Part shown: positions 17,796-26,583 of the stretch, piece by piece
Numbering within the stretch: position 1 is the stretch's first letter
Layout of the letters: every line of letters begins with the position of its first letter
DNA from: WTAW01 sp964406575
GTDB taxonomy: Bacteria > Acidobacteriota > Aminicenantia > Aminicenantales > Aminicenantaceae
Length of the DNA stretch: 50,886 nucleotides
NCBI GenBank assembly: GCA_964406575.1
Contig: CAYOSH010000028.1
Coordinates: forward strand, 1 to 50,886
Direction: 5' to 3'
Translations under genes and position numbers: made by a program
Notes under the pieces: generated by a model
What the model was told of the DNA's origin: nothing
Database searches by the model: none
Seen by the model: only the letters and a program-made list of their open reading frames with translations

Positions 17796-20285
17796 ATGGG
17801 AATTCAATGCCCCGAATGTCAGTATGAGAATCCCGAAAATACCCAGTTCTGCGGGAAATGCGGGTCCAGGTTTCCTCTGTCAGATGAGGCCGCTATCTCT
17901 CTGACCAGGACCATAAAGACACCCGTTAAGTTTTTAGTCAAAGGCACAACCTTCGCAGGAAGATACGAGATCATTGAAGAGCTTGGTCGAGGGGGTATGG
18001 GAGTTGTCTACAAAGCTCATGATACAAAGCTGAAAAGGGGTGTGGCCTTGAAATTTCTTCCTCAGGAATTAACACACATCTCCGAGATCAAAGAGCGATT
18101 CATTAGGGAGGCACAGGCTGCTGCTGCTCTTGATCATCCCAACATATGTACTGTTTATGAGTTTGATGAAACAGAGGATAAAACTTTTATCTCCATGGCC
18201 TATATCGAAGGCCAGAGCTTAAAGAATAAGATTGATTCAAGCCCTATAGAGCTCGATGAAGCTCTTGAGATTGCCATTCAAACAGCCGAGGGTTTAGAGG
18301 AGGCTCATAAGAAAGGAGTGGTACACAGGGATATCAAGAGCGCCAACATCATGGTGGATGAGAGGAATCAGGCGAAGATCATGGATTTTGGCCTGGCCAG
18401 GGTAACGGGGACGACCATGGTCACACAGGAAGGGATGATGATGGGGACAATCGCCTACATGTCTCCCGAACAAGCACGCGGGGAAGTGGTCGATTTTCGC
18501 ACGGATATCTGGTCATTCGGTGTGGTTCTGTATGAAATGTTCAGCGGTCAATTGCCTTTTAAAGGGGAGCATGACCAGGCTGTTGTGTATTCCATCTTGA
18601 ATGAGAGGCCCAACCGTCTTACGGATTTGCGCTCTGAGATTCCGGTATCCATAGAGCAAGTGATCGACAAGGCGATGGAGAAGGATCCGGAAAATCGCTA
18701 CCAGCACATCGCGGAACTCTTAGATGATCTGAGGTCCATATCAGCGGGAATAGTCCCGGAAGAAATCAAGGCGAGACTGAGGAAGTCGAAGCTGCTCAAG
18801 AGAAAGAGAGCAATATTGTATAGTGGCGTGGCAGGCCTTCTTGTCATATTGACTATTGTTGCCTTAAGTGTATTTACTGGACATGCGGAAGCGATCGATG
18901 CGATCGCGGTCCTGCCGATTGAGAACCTTACAGGTGATACAGAGCAGGATTATTTTGCGGATGCAGCGACCGATGAATTGATCGGTAATTTATCGCAGAT
19001 TTCCTCACTGCGTGTAATCTCCCGCACGTCGATCATGATGTATAAAGGTAAGGAGAAGCCCCTGCCGGAGATTGCCCGGGAGTTAAATGTGGATGCCTTG
19101 GTTGAGGGAACGGTACTCCGGGTTGGCGAGAGCGTGCGCGTTCGGGTTCAGTTGATTGAGGCTCTCCCTGAGGAACGGAACCTTTGGGCGCAGACGTACG
19201 ACCGAGATATGGCCGATGTGCAGGTCATGTATAGAGAAATGGCCCGCACTATTGCCGATAAAGCTCGAGTCGAGTTGACCGCACAAGAAGAGACAACCCT
19301 TTCCAGTACTCACCAGGTCAATCCCGAGGCCTACGATGCCTATCGCAAAGGCTTGTTTCACTATTATAAACTGACAGCACAGGATCTCGAAATAGCACGT
19401 GGATACTTTGAATTAGCTCTGGAGAAAGATCCGAATTATGCCCTGGCCTATTTAGGACTCTCCTCAGTCTATGGAGGATACGCAATTCAGGGATTGATGC
19501 CTCCTAGTGATGCGGATAAGAAAAGCATGGAAGCTGGTCAAAAAGCCATGGAGTTGAATCCAAATCTCCCTGAAGTTCAATTCGCGATTGCGGGAGGGAA
19601 TGCATGGGACACGGGAGAATGGGATTGGGAGGCTGCAGAGAGGGCCTATCTTCGTGCTATCGAACTCAATCCTAATTTTGCGATGGGGCGTGCCTATTAC
19701 GCGTATTTATTGTTCTATTTGAATCGGCCGGAGGAAGCGATGGCCCAGATCGAGCGAGCTTTAGAATTGGATCCATTCCACGCCAACATCCGGACTATAT
19801 ACGCCTGGTGTTTGATGTACGCGCACCGGTATAACGAAGCCGTCGAGTTTCTCGAAGAAACAATAAGAACAGACCCAACTGGCCAAATGGCACTTTCGGG
19901 CCTCAAGTCCGCCTATCACTTAACGGGTGAGCATGAGAAAGCAATAGACGTCTGGAAGACATGGTTTAATTCGAGGGGCGAGTTTGAGGACGAGGAGGCT
20001 TTAATCCGCGGTTACGAAGAAGGAGGTTATTATCGAGCGCTAAGTAACGTAGCGGATTTGAAAGTCGAACGAAGAAAAACGACCTTTGTATCGCCATGGC
20101 AAATCGCGACGCTGTACACCCGGGCTGGGAAGAACGAAGAAGCCCTCGAATGGCTGGAGAAATCCTACGAAGAGCGTGATCCCAACTTTTCTTATATCTG
20201 TATAGATCCGATTTTTGACGGCCTGCGCGAAGACTCACGCTTCCAGGAACTTCTGCGACTTTTAAACCTACCGCAAGCGAAATAA
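17796..20285 (+). CDS. zinc-ribbon Ser/Thr protein kinase with TPR domain (tandem copy 2)
   Basis: 829 aa from the ATG at 17796, the position equivalent to the start of the tandem partner, with AGGGAAGAG upstream. Same architecture: zinc ribbon, kinase, membrane helix, FlgO/TolB-N-like domain, TPR repeats. The first about 330 residues differ from copy 1 by a single D/E change near residue 14. From the juxtamembrane region on, the two proteins are clearly diverged but alignable. This is a recent duplication or gene conversion limited to the kinase half. Likely same phosphorylation chemistry with a different input or partner. Confidence 0.9.
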   Translation: MGIQCPECQYENPENTQFCGKCGSRFPLSDEAAISLTRTIKTPVKFLVKGTTFAGRYEIIEELGRGGMGVVYKAHDTKLKRGVALKFLPQELTHISEIKERFIREAQAAAALDHPNICTVYEFDETEDKTFISMAYIEGQSLKNKIDSSPIELDEALEIAIQTAEGLEEAHKKGVVHRDIKSANIMVDERNQAKIMDFGLARVTGTTMVTQEGMMMGTIAYMSPEQARGEVVDFRTDIWSFGVVLYEMFSGQLPFKGEHDQAVVYSILNERPNRLTDLRSEIPVSIEQVIDKAMEKDPENRYQHIAELLDDLRSISAGIVPEEIKARLRKSKLLKRKRAILYSGVAGLLVILTIVALSVFTGHAEAIDAIAVLPIENLTGDTEQDYFADAATDELIGNLSQISSLRVISRTSIMMYKGKEKPLPEIARELNVDALVEGTVLRVGESVRVRVQLIEALPEERNLWAQTYDRDMADVQVMYREMARTIADKARVELTAQEETTLSSTHQVNPEAYDAYRKGLFHYYKLTAQDLEIARGYFELALEKDPNYALAYLGLSSVYGGYAIQGLMPPSDADKKSMEAGQKAMELNPNLPEVQFAIAGGNAWDTGEWDWEAAERAYLRAIELNPNFAMGRAYYAYLLFYLNRPEEAMAQIERALELDPFHANIRTIYAWCLMYAHRYNEAVEFLEETIRTDPTGQMALSGLKSAYHLTGEHEKAIDVWKTWFNSRGEFEDEEALIRGYEEGGYYRALSNVADLKVERRKTTFVSPWQIATLYTRAGKNEEALEWLEKSYEERDPNFSYICIDPIFDGLREDSRFQELLRLLNLPQAK

Positions 20286-20305
20286 TCAGTTATTTATTAT
20301 TATAT

Positions 20306-20558
20306 TATTATGCTTTGGCTGGCGTTAATTACTGATAATAAAAGAATTAGCCTAAAAAAATAGCTCATTATTCCTCTTAGAGGCTCCTTTTTCTATACAA
20401 AAACAATTGTCTAAGCAAATAATTATAATCCATCTAAAGTAATTATTCTTAAACATCACTTTTGGTCCTCAAAAAGGTGATTCTAAGGTCTTATTTAACC
20501 CGAAAAAATGGCTTAACTTTACTTGATTGAAATACTTGCCTCGGGCTGAGCACAATTA
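20306..20558. repeat. empty palindromic element (GTGCT-ended subfamily)
   Basis: L half begins TATGCTTTGGCTGGC at about 20310 and includes CTCTTAGAGGC; R half 20458-20558 ends GGGCTGAGCACAATTA. The central core holds CTTAAACATCACTTTTGG, like the core of the element at 41895. Within the 388-bp gap between kinase and lipoprotein genes only this element and the lipoprotein promoter are seen. Confidence 0.7.
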
Positions 20559-20615
20559 CGACAATTACACAAAAATGTGCTTCTATAACCTTATTTGGAA
20601 TTGCCTGCCCTCAAC

Positions 20616-20644
20616 TTGACAGCCTGTGTCAATTGATATCTAAT
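20616..20644 (+). promoter_or_regulatory. lipoprotein promoter conserved among three paralogues
   Basis: TTGACA (20616-20621), 17-bp spacer containing GTGTCAATTGATA, TCTAAT (20639-20644). The same sequence precedes the lipoprotein genes at 37453 and 45153. Confidence 0.6.
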
Positions 20645-20673
20645 TTATGCATTACCTTTGAAGGAGGGATCAT

Positions 20674-21180
20674 ATGAAAAAATCGCTCACACTCATTCCT
20701 CTCGTTCTTTTGCTCTGTTTGACTTTTGGTTGCCAAAAGGCTGAAGAGCCAGCAGAGGAAGTGATGGCAGAGCAACCGGCCATGGATATGGCTCAAGTGC
20801 GGCAAGCCATCGAGGAAGCCAATGTCAAGTTCGGTGAGGCAGTCCGTATGGGGGACGCAGCCGCTTTAGCCGCTCTCTACACAGAGGATGCCAAACTTTT
20901 GCCCCCAAACAGCGAGATGATTGCAGGGAGTGAAGGCATTGAGGCCTTTTGGGGCGGAGGTCTTCAGATGGGCATAAAGGATGTCATCCTAACAACTGTG
21001 GAAGTCCTCGGGATGGGCGATATGGTCTGTGAGATCGGTAAGTATGATCTGACCATTCAGCCCGAAGGACAGGACGCGATCGCAGATACTGGCAAATACT
21101 TGGTTGTCTGGAAAAAAGCCCCTGATGAGACCTGGAAGCTTCACATCGACATCTGGAACACGAGCATTCCAGCTCTATGA
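20674..21180 (+). CDS. SnoaL/DUF4440-like lipoprotein
   Basis: 168 aa, start behind a strong AAGGAGGG. N-terminal lipoprotein signal with lipobox L-T-F-G-C (Cys20). The mature part is an NTF2-like fold: helix A-I-E-E-A-N-V-K-F-G-E-A-V-R, then A-A-L-A-A-L-Y-T-E-D-A-K-L-L-P-P. Members often act as small-ligand binders or enzymes, but function here is unknown. One of three paralogues in the window that share promoter and signal peptide. Confidence 0.85.
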   Translation: MKKSLTLIPLVLLLCLTFGCQKAEEPAEEVMAEQPAMDMAQVRQAIEEANVKFGEAVRMGDAAALAALYTEDAKLLPPNSEMIAGSEGIEAFWGGGLQMGIKDVILTTVEVLGMGDMVCEIGKYDLTIQPEGQDAIADTGKYLVVWKKAPDETWKLHIDIWNTSIPAL

Positions 21181-21205
21181 AAAGTGGGATAAGGAAATAA
21201 GGGAG

Positions 21206-21403
21206 GAGTAGCTTTTTTCCCTGGATCCTTGAGAAAAAAGAAGAGATCTTGCTGCAGGATACATAGAGTAATACCCCTAAATAATAGGGGATAGGCCATT
21301 TGAATTTCCCGTTTAATATACGAACCTTTAATTCTTCCATATCTCCAGCAAAGGAAAAGGTGTCTTATTGGGAAGATGGCAATGAATTGGGCTTACATGA
21401 CTA
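21206..21403 (-). pseudogene. decayed MNT/HEPN cassette relic
   Basis: Aligns with the HEPN gene at 26652-27112 (for example ATCCTTGAGAAAAAAG and GGCCATTTGAATTTCCCGTT) and, from about 21347, with sequence just upstream of the MNT gene (27721-27776). About 700 bp between those parts are deleted. It is followed by an R half element, as in the intact cassette. It retains the in-frame version of the HEPN segment that is frameshifted in the longer copy. Confidence 0.75.
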
Positions 21404-21497
21404 ATTTTACCCCTAAAATAGTGCTTCTAAGGCTAAATTAAACCCCATTTAGATATTTAAGTTGCTGATATTAAAATAATTACTGAGGTCCGACCCC
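21404..21497 (+). repeat. half element, R orientation
   Basis: From ACCCCTAAAATAGTGCTTCTAAGG to GAGGTCCGACCCC. Right-hand boundary of the decayed MNT/HEPN cassette; its L partner is lost. Confidence 0.8.
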
Positions 21498-21520
21498 AGT
21501 TTCAGTTTCCCACACTTTTC

Positions 21521-21748
21521 TCATTCCCTCAGGAGATCGAAATACTCTTCTCTGCTCATCTTCGCAGTTCTCAGGTTAGCCTCAATAATGTCAACATTTA
21601 CTCTCTCATATTTAGGAATAACTAATGGCCTATCCACACCTGGCTTATTCATAATGATATGACTGCCATGAGTTCGTTTTACAGGAAATCCCGCCCGTTC
21701 AAAGATTTTGACAAGGATTCGATAATGCTGAGGAGCTAACCTTGGCAT
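21521..21748 (-). CDS. hicA: HicA-type mRNA interferase toxin
   Basis: 75 aa with the double-stranded-RNA-binding-like HicA fold: short N-terminal helix, G-F-P-V-K-R-T-H-G-S-H containing the conserved active-site His, then strand with P-L-V-I-P. Overlaps the upstream hicB by 13 bp, so antitoxin is translated first. Toxins of this family cleave mRNA and are neutralised by HicB. It lies just outside the R half element, unlike the cassette copies. Confidence 0.85.
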   Translation of the reverse strand: MPRLAPQHYRILVKIFERAGFPVKRTHGSHIIMNKPGVDRPLVIPKYERVNVDIIEANLRTAKMSREEYFDLLRE

Positions 21749-22056
21749 GGTGCCTTACGATCATCGATTATAAAGGGAAGGGTTATGTCTATTCTGTGCT
21801 TCGAAGGAGGCATCTGTTTTTTTGGTGGGGTTCTTGCCACAGTGAATCCACTGTCTTTGAGAACTTTATCTAGAGTTCCTCGCTCATAGCAGTCGATAAG
21901 AAACAACTGGAGCGCCTCTCTCAGGTTTTCTGTGGCTCTCGCTTTTGTTTCACCCTGGGACCATACATCCAGCACTAGACAGCACGATACATAATGCTCT
22001 TCTTTCTTTGTGATTTTAATGGGAAGGGATGCGCGGAAAGTCACCGAAGTTTTCAT
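21736..22056 (-). CDS. hicB: HicB-type antitoxin
   Basis: 106 aa. N-terminal partial RNase H-like HicB domain (S-C-C-L-V-L-D-V-W-S-Q-G-E-T-K-A-R-A-T-E-N-L) and a basic C-terminal tail. Upstream gene of a hicBA pair, with order antitoxin then toxin, the reverse of the cassette copies at 23475 and 36779. Confidence 0.8.
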   Translation of the reverse strand: MKTSVTFRASLPIKITKKEEHYVSCCLVLDVWSQGETKARATENLREALQLFLIDCYERGTLDKVLKDSGFTVARTPPKKQMPPSKHRIDITLPFIIDDRKAPCQG

Positions 22057-22081
22057 ATCTCGAATCTGTCTCTCTTATATT

Positions 22082-22110
22082 CTTATAATGCCTCAAAATT
22101 GGTTTGTCAA
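22082..22110 (-). promoter_or_regulatory. promoter of hicB-hicA pair
   Basis: On the minus strand TTGACA (22105-22110), 17-bp spacer, TATAAG (22082-22087). The rest of the gap to 22336 holds GGGACAGCATACTTAATT and no other recognised signal. Confidence 0.55.
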
Positions 22111-22335
22111 ACACACTTCGTGTCTCACACCCACAGACGAAATGAAGTAGCTCCCATTTTAGAAAATATAGGGACAGCATACTTAATTCTCATTACGTTG
22201 GCAGTACCAAAATAAGTTTTTGTGAATCAGTTGGTGATTGCATACGACTAAAAAAGTAGGACAATCTTATGTGAGTCGAATAATGACTCGATTCTGAAAC
22301 CGAAATGGGTAGAAACATTCAATAATTGAATTAAA

Positions 22336-23049
22336 ATGCTAATTGAGATCATCTTTATTGTAATGCCGTTTCTTCTTGGCCTTGCCCAAGTATTATTAAA
22401 GCTGGAAGCCGTTCGTAAATTTACAGAAGATTGTGATAATTGGATTAACCGGAAATATTCAAATGCTCTTCATGGAGGAAATAAAATCGCAAGATTTACC
22501 TTGATGCCGTTGTATTCTTTATTAATCACCATGAACGAGTTGACCAGGAATATCAGCAATATTTGGCTGCAATCCGGGATAAGGATTGCTGCGTATCTTT
22601 ATCTTTTCGGAATTCTTTTCCTGATTTTTATAACATTTGGATATATCATCCTTCTATTCGCTCTTTTAGTTATTGGTGTGTTACTAGCTGTGCTCGCTCT
22701 CAATCGTATCTTTGAAAACCGTAAGGAAGAAAAATCACTTAGGATTTTGAGCGAACATTCTGATGGTGTGTCGCAGACATTTATTGAGAATATATGGCCC
22801 TTTCTAAAATCCGAGACTACAAAAGAGGGCGTGGCCAATCTATTTGATGTGCAAAAAATTGAAGTGGATTACAAAGGGAGAATATTTGAAAATGAACTTA
22901 GCCTCCTTCCTGATGACACAAAGATCGGGTGTTTCGACAAAAAAGGCAATATCTACGATACAAGAAAAGGGAATCTGGATAAGGTCGGTAACATTGACGC
23001 CCAAGGGAACGTCGTAGATTGGAGAGAACCCTGCCAAGAAGAATTATGA
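22336..23049 (+). CDS. two-helix membrane protein of unknown function
   Basis: 237 aa. An N-terminal hydrophobic helix (about 3-20), a second pair of hydrophobic stretches (about 82-125) and a soluble C-terminal part. The last 50 residues carry short repeats of the type G-N-I-Y-D, G-N-L-D-K-V, G-N-I-D-A-Q-G-N-V-V-D, seen in small beta-strand modules. No Shine-Dalgarno is obvious at this ATG. I do not recognise the family. It is a lone gene between the hicBA pair and the L half element of the HicAB cassette. Confidence 0.6.
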   Translation: MLIEIIFIVMPFLLGLAQVLLKLEAVRKFTEDCDNWINRKYSNALHGGNKIARFTLMPLYSLLITMNELTRNISNIWLQSGIRIAAYLYLFGILFLIFITFGYIILLFALLVIGVLLAVLALNRIFENRKEEKSLRILSEHSDGVSQTFIENIWPFLKSETTKEGVANLFDVQKIEVDYKGRIFENELSLLPDDTKIGCFDKKGNIYDTRKGNLDKVGNIDAQGNVVDWREPCQEEL

Positions 23050-23078
23050 CTTCCGGTTTTATTAAGTTAAGGGATTAA

Positions 23079-23190
23079 GGGGGGACGGACCTCAGGAACT
23101 CTTTCATAATCAATCAATTAACTCAAATAATCCCTCTAAAAATCGACTTAAACGCGTCATTTGAGGGGTCAAAATCAACATCTAAGGAAC
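23079..23190 (+). repeat. half element, L orientation (left end of HicAB cassette A)
   Basis: Begins GGGGGACGGACCTCAG, ends GGGGTCAAAATCAACATCTAAGG. Inverted relative to the R half at 24022-24115; the pair encloses hicAB. Confidence 0.85.
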
Positions 23191-23441
23191 ATTGCCTTTT
23201 AAACCATTTCTTCCGAGTGAGAATTTTAAGTATCCAGATCGTTATTATAGATGATTCTGTTGCTGTCATTGGCTTCTTGGATTTCACGTTGTTATTTTGA
23301 TGGTATGTCTTTTCTTGCTGCCCGAAGAAAGCCAGGAGAATCCAAATCTTGGCTTTCGCTAGGGCGCATATGACCGCGTATGAAAACCAACATCCCTGAA
23401 GAGAAATCTTATCACTCTTATCAAGGAAATATCTTAGGGCG

Positions 23442-23470
23442 TTGACATCATAGTATCAAAATAGTACTAT
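23442..23470 (+). promoter_or_regulatory. hicA promoter with palindromic operator (cassette A)
   Basis: TTGACA (23442-23447), 17 bp, TACTAT (23465-23470). The palindrome ATAGTACTAT (23461-23470) covers the -10 box. The start codon is only four bases behind the -10 box, so the transcript would be leaderless. Confidence 0.6.
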
Positions 23471-23474
23471 ATGA

Positions 23475-23645
23475 ATGCCTAGAAATATTCGTGAATTGAT
23501 AAAAGATCTTGAAATGGCTGGATTTATTAATCGGGAAGGAAAAGGAAGTCATCGCAATTTCTTACATGTCTCTGATGTCGTTCTCACACTATCGGGTCAA
23601 CCAGGAGATGACGCAAAACCCTATCAAGAAAAACTAATCAAATAA
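23475..23645 (+). CDS. hicA: HicA-type toxin, C-terminally truncated (cassette A)
   Basis: 56 aa, starting M-P-R-N-I-R-E-L-I-K-D-L-E. It contains the conserved G-K-G-S-H-R-N-F motif with the catalytic His. Compared with the copy at 36779, codon CAA is TAA (23643-23645), removing the last eight residues. The rest is intact, so it may still be active or may be a weakened allele. hicB follows 20 bp downstream. The DNA is nearly identical to cassette B. Confidence 0.75.
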   Translation: MPRNIRELIKDLEMAGFINREGKGSHRNFLHVSDVVLTLSGQPGDDAKPYQEKLIK

Positions 23646-23665
23646 AAAATTATGGAAGCTCAACG

Positions 23666-24001
23666 ATGAAAGAAAGAGATAAATACTTGAAAATTGTCGA
23701 ATGGTCGGATGAGGACAAATGTTATGTCGGATCTGTACCAGGATGGATCGGGAAATGCTGTCATGGGATTGATGAAATGAACGTCTACAAAGAACTTTGT
23801 GAAATCGTTGATGAATGGATAGATATCTATAAAAAAAGTTGTCGGGTTTTGCCTCCGCCTACAAATAAAAAATATTCAGGGAAATTTGTTTTGCGTACGG
23901 GTTCGGATTTACATCAAGCGCTGACGATTAAAGCATTGAACGCTGAGGAGAGTCTTAACACCTTTGTTGTAAAAGTGCTCAAAAGAGTCATATCCGGCTA
24001 A
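23666..24001 (+). CDS. hicB: HicB-type antitoxin (cassette A)
   Basis: 111 aa, with the HicB core (Y-V-G-S-V-P-G-W-I-G-K-C-C-H-G) followed by helices and a C-terminal ribbon-helix-helix-like segment (L-H-Q-A-L-T-I-K-A-L-N-A-E-E-S-L-N). The latter should bind the palindrome upstream of hicA. Differs from the 36970 copy at only a few residues (S-C-R versus D-G-R; I versus V near the end). Ends 20 bp before the R half element. Confidence 0.85.
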   Translation: MKERDKYLKIVEWSDEDKCYVGSVPGWIGKCCHGIDEMNVYKELCEIVDEWIDIYKKSCRVLPPPTNKKYSGKFVLRTGSDLHQALTIKALNAEESLNTFVVKVLKRVISG

Positions 24002-24021
24002 TACTAATTGTTAAAGTGATG

Positions 24022-24115
24022 ATTTTGACCCCAAAATAGTGCCTCTAAGGACATATTGACCCCATTTAAACAAATTAAGTAGCTGATATTAAGAGATTTG
24101 TTGTGGCCCGTCCCC
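24022..24115 (+). repeat. half element, R orientation (right end of HicAB cassette A)
   Basis: From ATTTTGACCCCAAAATAGTG to GTGGCCCGTCCCC. A run of CATTTT-like repeats follows outside (24113-24160). Confidence 0.85.
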
Positions 24116-24186
24116 ATTTTCACATTTTCATTTTCCATTTTCATTTTATTTTCATTTTCAAATTGGCCCATATAAAAATACACATT

Positions 24187-24214
24187 TTGATATAGGTTCA
24201 CACTGTGGTATCAT
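24187..24214 (+). promoter_or_regulatory. possible promoter of DUF5916 gene
   Basis: TTGATA (24187-24192), 16-bp spacer, TATCAT (24209-24214), 28 bp before the ATG. Confidence 0.35.
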
Positions 24215-24242
24215 TTTTGGTCCATTTACCAGAAAACGAATT

Positions 24243-26555
24243 ATGTTTTATCGGAATCTCTTCAACCAATCGCATCTTGCGCTACTTATCCTCTGTCTCG
24301 TTTTGCTCCCCGGAAGAGGCTGGGCTGAAGGTCTCTTGAAAAATTCTCAACAGAATAACTCCATCCTCCGCGATGCAGACGGTAAACGCTCCATCACTGC
24401 TGTCCGGAGAGAAACTCCATTAAAAGTCGACGGATTATTAAACGATCCGGCCTGGCAAAATGCCCTGTTTCAAGGCCAGTTCACCCAGCGCGAGCCAGAC
24501 GAGGGGGCCCCAGCATCCGAAAAAACCGAACTGGGATTCCTCTATGACGACAACAATCTTTACATCGGGATCAAGTGTTATGATTCTGAGCCGGGCAAAA
24601 TTATCGCCAGAGAAATGCGGCGCGATGCCATTGTCGATGACGATGACTATTTCGAGTTCGTCCTGGATACCTATCACGACCACCGGAGCGCGTACTATTT
24701 CATCACAAATCCCCACGGTGTTAAGCGCGAAGCGAAAATGGCTAACGAGGGCCGCGACTACAATCCGGCCTGGGACGGTGTCTGGTCATGCAAAGCAAAA
24801 ATCACTGAGGAAGGCTGGTTTGTCGAGATCGCTATCCCCTGGAAAACACTGAGGTTCGATGAGGAGGGCTCATCAGCTTGGGGATTCAACTGCGCACGAA
24901 TGATTCGCCGCAAGAACGAACATGTGTACTGGCAGCACATCCCGCGTGAATTTGGAAGACAAGCAGGAATCTTTCGGCTCTCCGAGGCGGGATCGCTTCA
25001 CGGCATCGCCGACGCAAAAATGGGAGGAAATCTGGAACTTATGCCTTACTTCTTGGGAGGCATGGAAAACGATTCCAACACCAATTTCGCCACGGATCGC
25101 ATGAGCGATATCGGGTTGGATGCAGAAATTGCCCTCACTGCCAACCTGGCTTTAGATCTCACCTTGAACACGGATTTCGCTCAGGTGGAGGCAGACCAGG
25201 AACAGGTCAATCTGACGCGGTTCTCCCTTTATTATCCGGAAAAACGAGAATTTTTTCTGGAGGGTGCTGAGGTCTTTGCTTTCGGAGGAGGAGGAGGAAA
25301 CCACTGGCATCGGGGCGAATCGGATATGGATCTTTTTTACAGCCGCCGGTTCGGGCTTGTCGATGGCCATGAGGCACGCATCCTCGGCGGCGCAAAAATG
25401 GTCGGAAAGGTCGGTAAATATCAAGTCGGACTGATGAATATACTGACGAATGATGTTACTTATCGGGAAGAAGATCTATCAACCACGGTTAATGGAGCAA
25501 ACTTCACTGTTGTTCGCTTCCGGCGCGATATTCTCCAACGGGCCACCATAGGAATGATGTTGCTGAACAAGGAAGTCATGCATTCCTCATACTTTAACCG
25601 CTCCCTGGGAGTGGACGGGCATTTTCCTCTAAGCCTTTACTTCACAGTGTCGGGCTATCTCGCTGCGACCTTCGGGCCTGAAAAAACGGAAGATGGACAG
25701 ACCATCGATCGGAACAAACAAAACTTGGCTGGGAAAATCAGTCTGGATTATAACAGTGATCTTTGGAGGGCCTCGTTATCTCACCTGGATATAGGGGCCC
25801 AATTCAATCCTGAAATGGGATTTATCCGCCGCACGGATTTTCGTTTAACCAACGCTTCCATTGAATACGCGCCGCGACCCAAACAATCGTCGGTCATTCG
25901 GCAGTTTGGATATCAACTCGAAGGCAGCTACCGTTCTGACCATGATAACAGGATGTTAGACGATAAATTAGGAGCATCATTTTCCATCGAATTCCAAAAC
26001 AGCTCACGCTTTAGCATCAATATTCAGCGGCAGAGTGAGTTTATCGATTATGACTGGGAAGTCCGTGAAGGCTTCCTCATCCCAAAAGGAACGTACACCG
26101 ATTTTATGTATTCTTTGAGTGGAGAGAGCGACAAAAGCCGGGCGATTGCCGGCGGGATCGATATCGATTACGGAAATTATTATAGCGGTCACCAAATGAG
26201 CATCGGTCTCAACAGCACCATTACGCGCATCCGGCGGATGAGAACGGAGCTGGAGTTCAGGCATAACAACATCCGTCTTCCTGACGGAAATTTTCACACG
26301 AATACGTTAGGACTGCGCATGTTTTACTTTTTTTCCACGGACCTCTATGTGAAAGCCTATCTGCAGTGGAACGACGATAAATATTACAATGCGGGAAAGG
26401 AAAGGATCGTTAGCGACATTCTGCTGCGATGGATATATAAACCGGCGTGCAATCTCTATGTGGTCTACAATGATGCACGGCTGGTGGGGTCTGGCAATAC
26501 CGAGATCGTCAACCGCACGTTGATGGTCAAGGTCACATATTTCTGGCGCAAGTAA
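24243..26555 (+). CDS. DUF5916 protein: CBM9-like domain plus outer-membrane beta barrel
   Basis: 770 aa with signal peptide (about 1-28). Residues about 50-240 are a family 9 carbohydrate-binding/DOMON-like domain (K-V-D-G-L-L-N-D-P-A-W, then L-Y-I-G-I-K-C-Y-D). From about 270 on, alternating amphipathic strands (L-D-L-T-L-N-T-D-F-A-Q-V-E-A-D, then Y-Y-P-E-K-R-E-F-F-L-E-G) match DUF5916, a predicted outer-membrane barrel. The last residue block ends in an aromatic-rich strand. Likely surface glycan or protein handling; function is not known. Its neighbours (tricorn, papain-like protease) would fit a degradative lifestyle. Confidence 0.85.
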   Translation: MFYRNLFNQSHLALLILCLVLLPGRGWAEGLLKNSQQNNSILRDADGKRSITAVRRETPLKVDGLLNDPAWQNALFQGQFTQREPDEGAPASEKTELGFLYDDNNLYIGIKCYDSEPGKIIAREMRRDAIVDDDDYFEFVLDTYHDHRSAYYFITNPHGVKREAKMANEGRDYNPAWDGVWSCKAKITEEGWFVEIAIPWKTLRFDEEGSSAWGFNCARMIRRKNEHVYWQHIPREFGRQAGIFRLSEAGSLHGIADAKMGGNLELMPYFLGGMENDSNTNFATDRMSDIGLDAEIALTANLALDLTLNTDFAQVEADQEQVNLTRFSLYYPEKREFFLEGAEVFAFGGGGGNHWHRGESDMDLFYSRRFGLVDGHEARILGGAKMVGKVGKYQVGLMNILTNDVTYREEDLSTTVNGANFTVVRFRRDILQRATIGMMLLNKEVMHSSYFNRSLGVDGHFPLSLYFTVSGYLAATFGPEKTEDGQTIDRNKQNLAGKISLDYNSDLWRASLSHLDIGAQFNPEMGFIRRTDFRLTNASIEYAPRPKQSSVIRQFGYQLEGSYRSDHDNRMLDDKLGASFSIEFQNSSRFSINIQRQSEFIDYDWEVREGFLIPKGTYTDFMYSLSGESDKSRAIAGGIDIDYGNYYSGHQMSIGLNSTITRIRRMRTELEFRHNNIRLPDGNFHTNTLGLRMFYFFSTDLYVKAYLQWNDDKYYNAGKERIVSDILLRWIYKPACNLYVVYNDARLVGSGNTEIVNRTLMVKVTYFWRK

Positions 26556-26583
26556 GGTAGAAGTAGAAGAGTAGAAGGTAGAA
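26556..26583. repeat. GTAGAAG microsatellite at element boundary
   Basis: Tandem (A)GTAGAAG units between the stop codon and the GGGGGACGG tip of the L half. Comparable purine runs precede the tips at 36361 and 41895. Confidence 0.7.

Noticed and set aside
21521..22056. hicBA pair as cargo of the R half at 21404
   Set aside because: It lies outside the outer tip, and its gene order and sequence differ from the cassette hicAB; adjacency looks coincidental.
22150..22210. GGGACAGCATACTTAATT as another end of the half-element family
   Set aside because: It shares only a G-rich start; no inner motif or inverted partner was found nearby.
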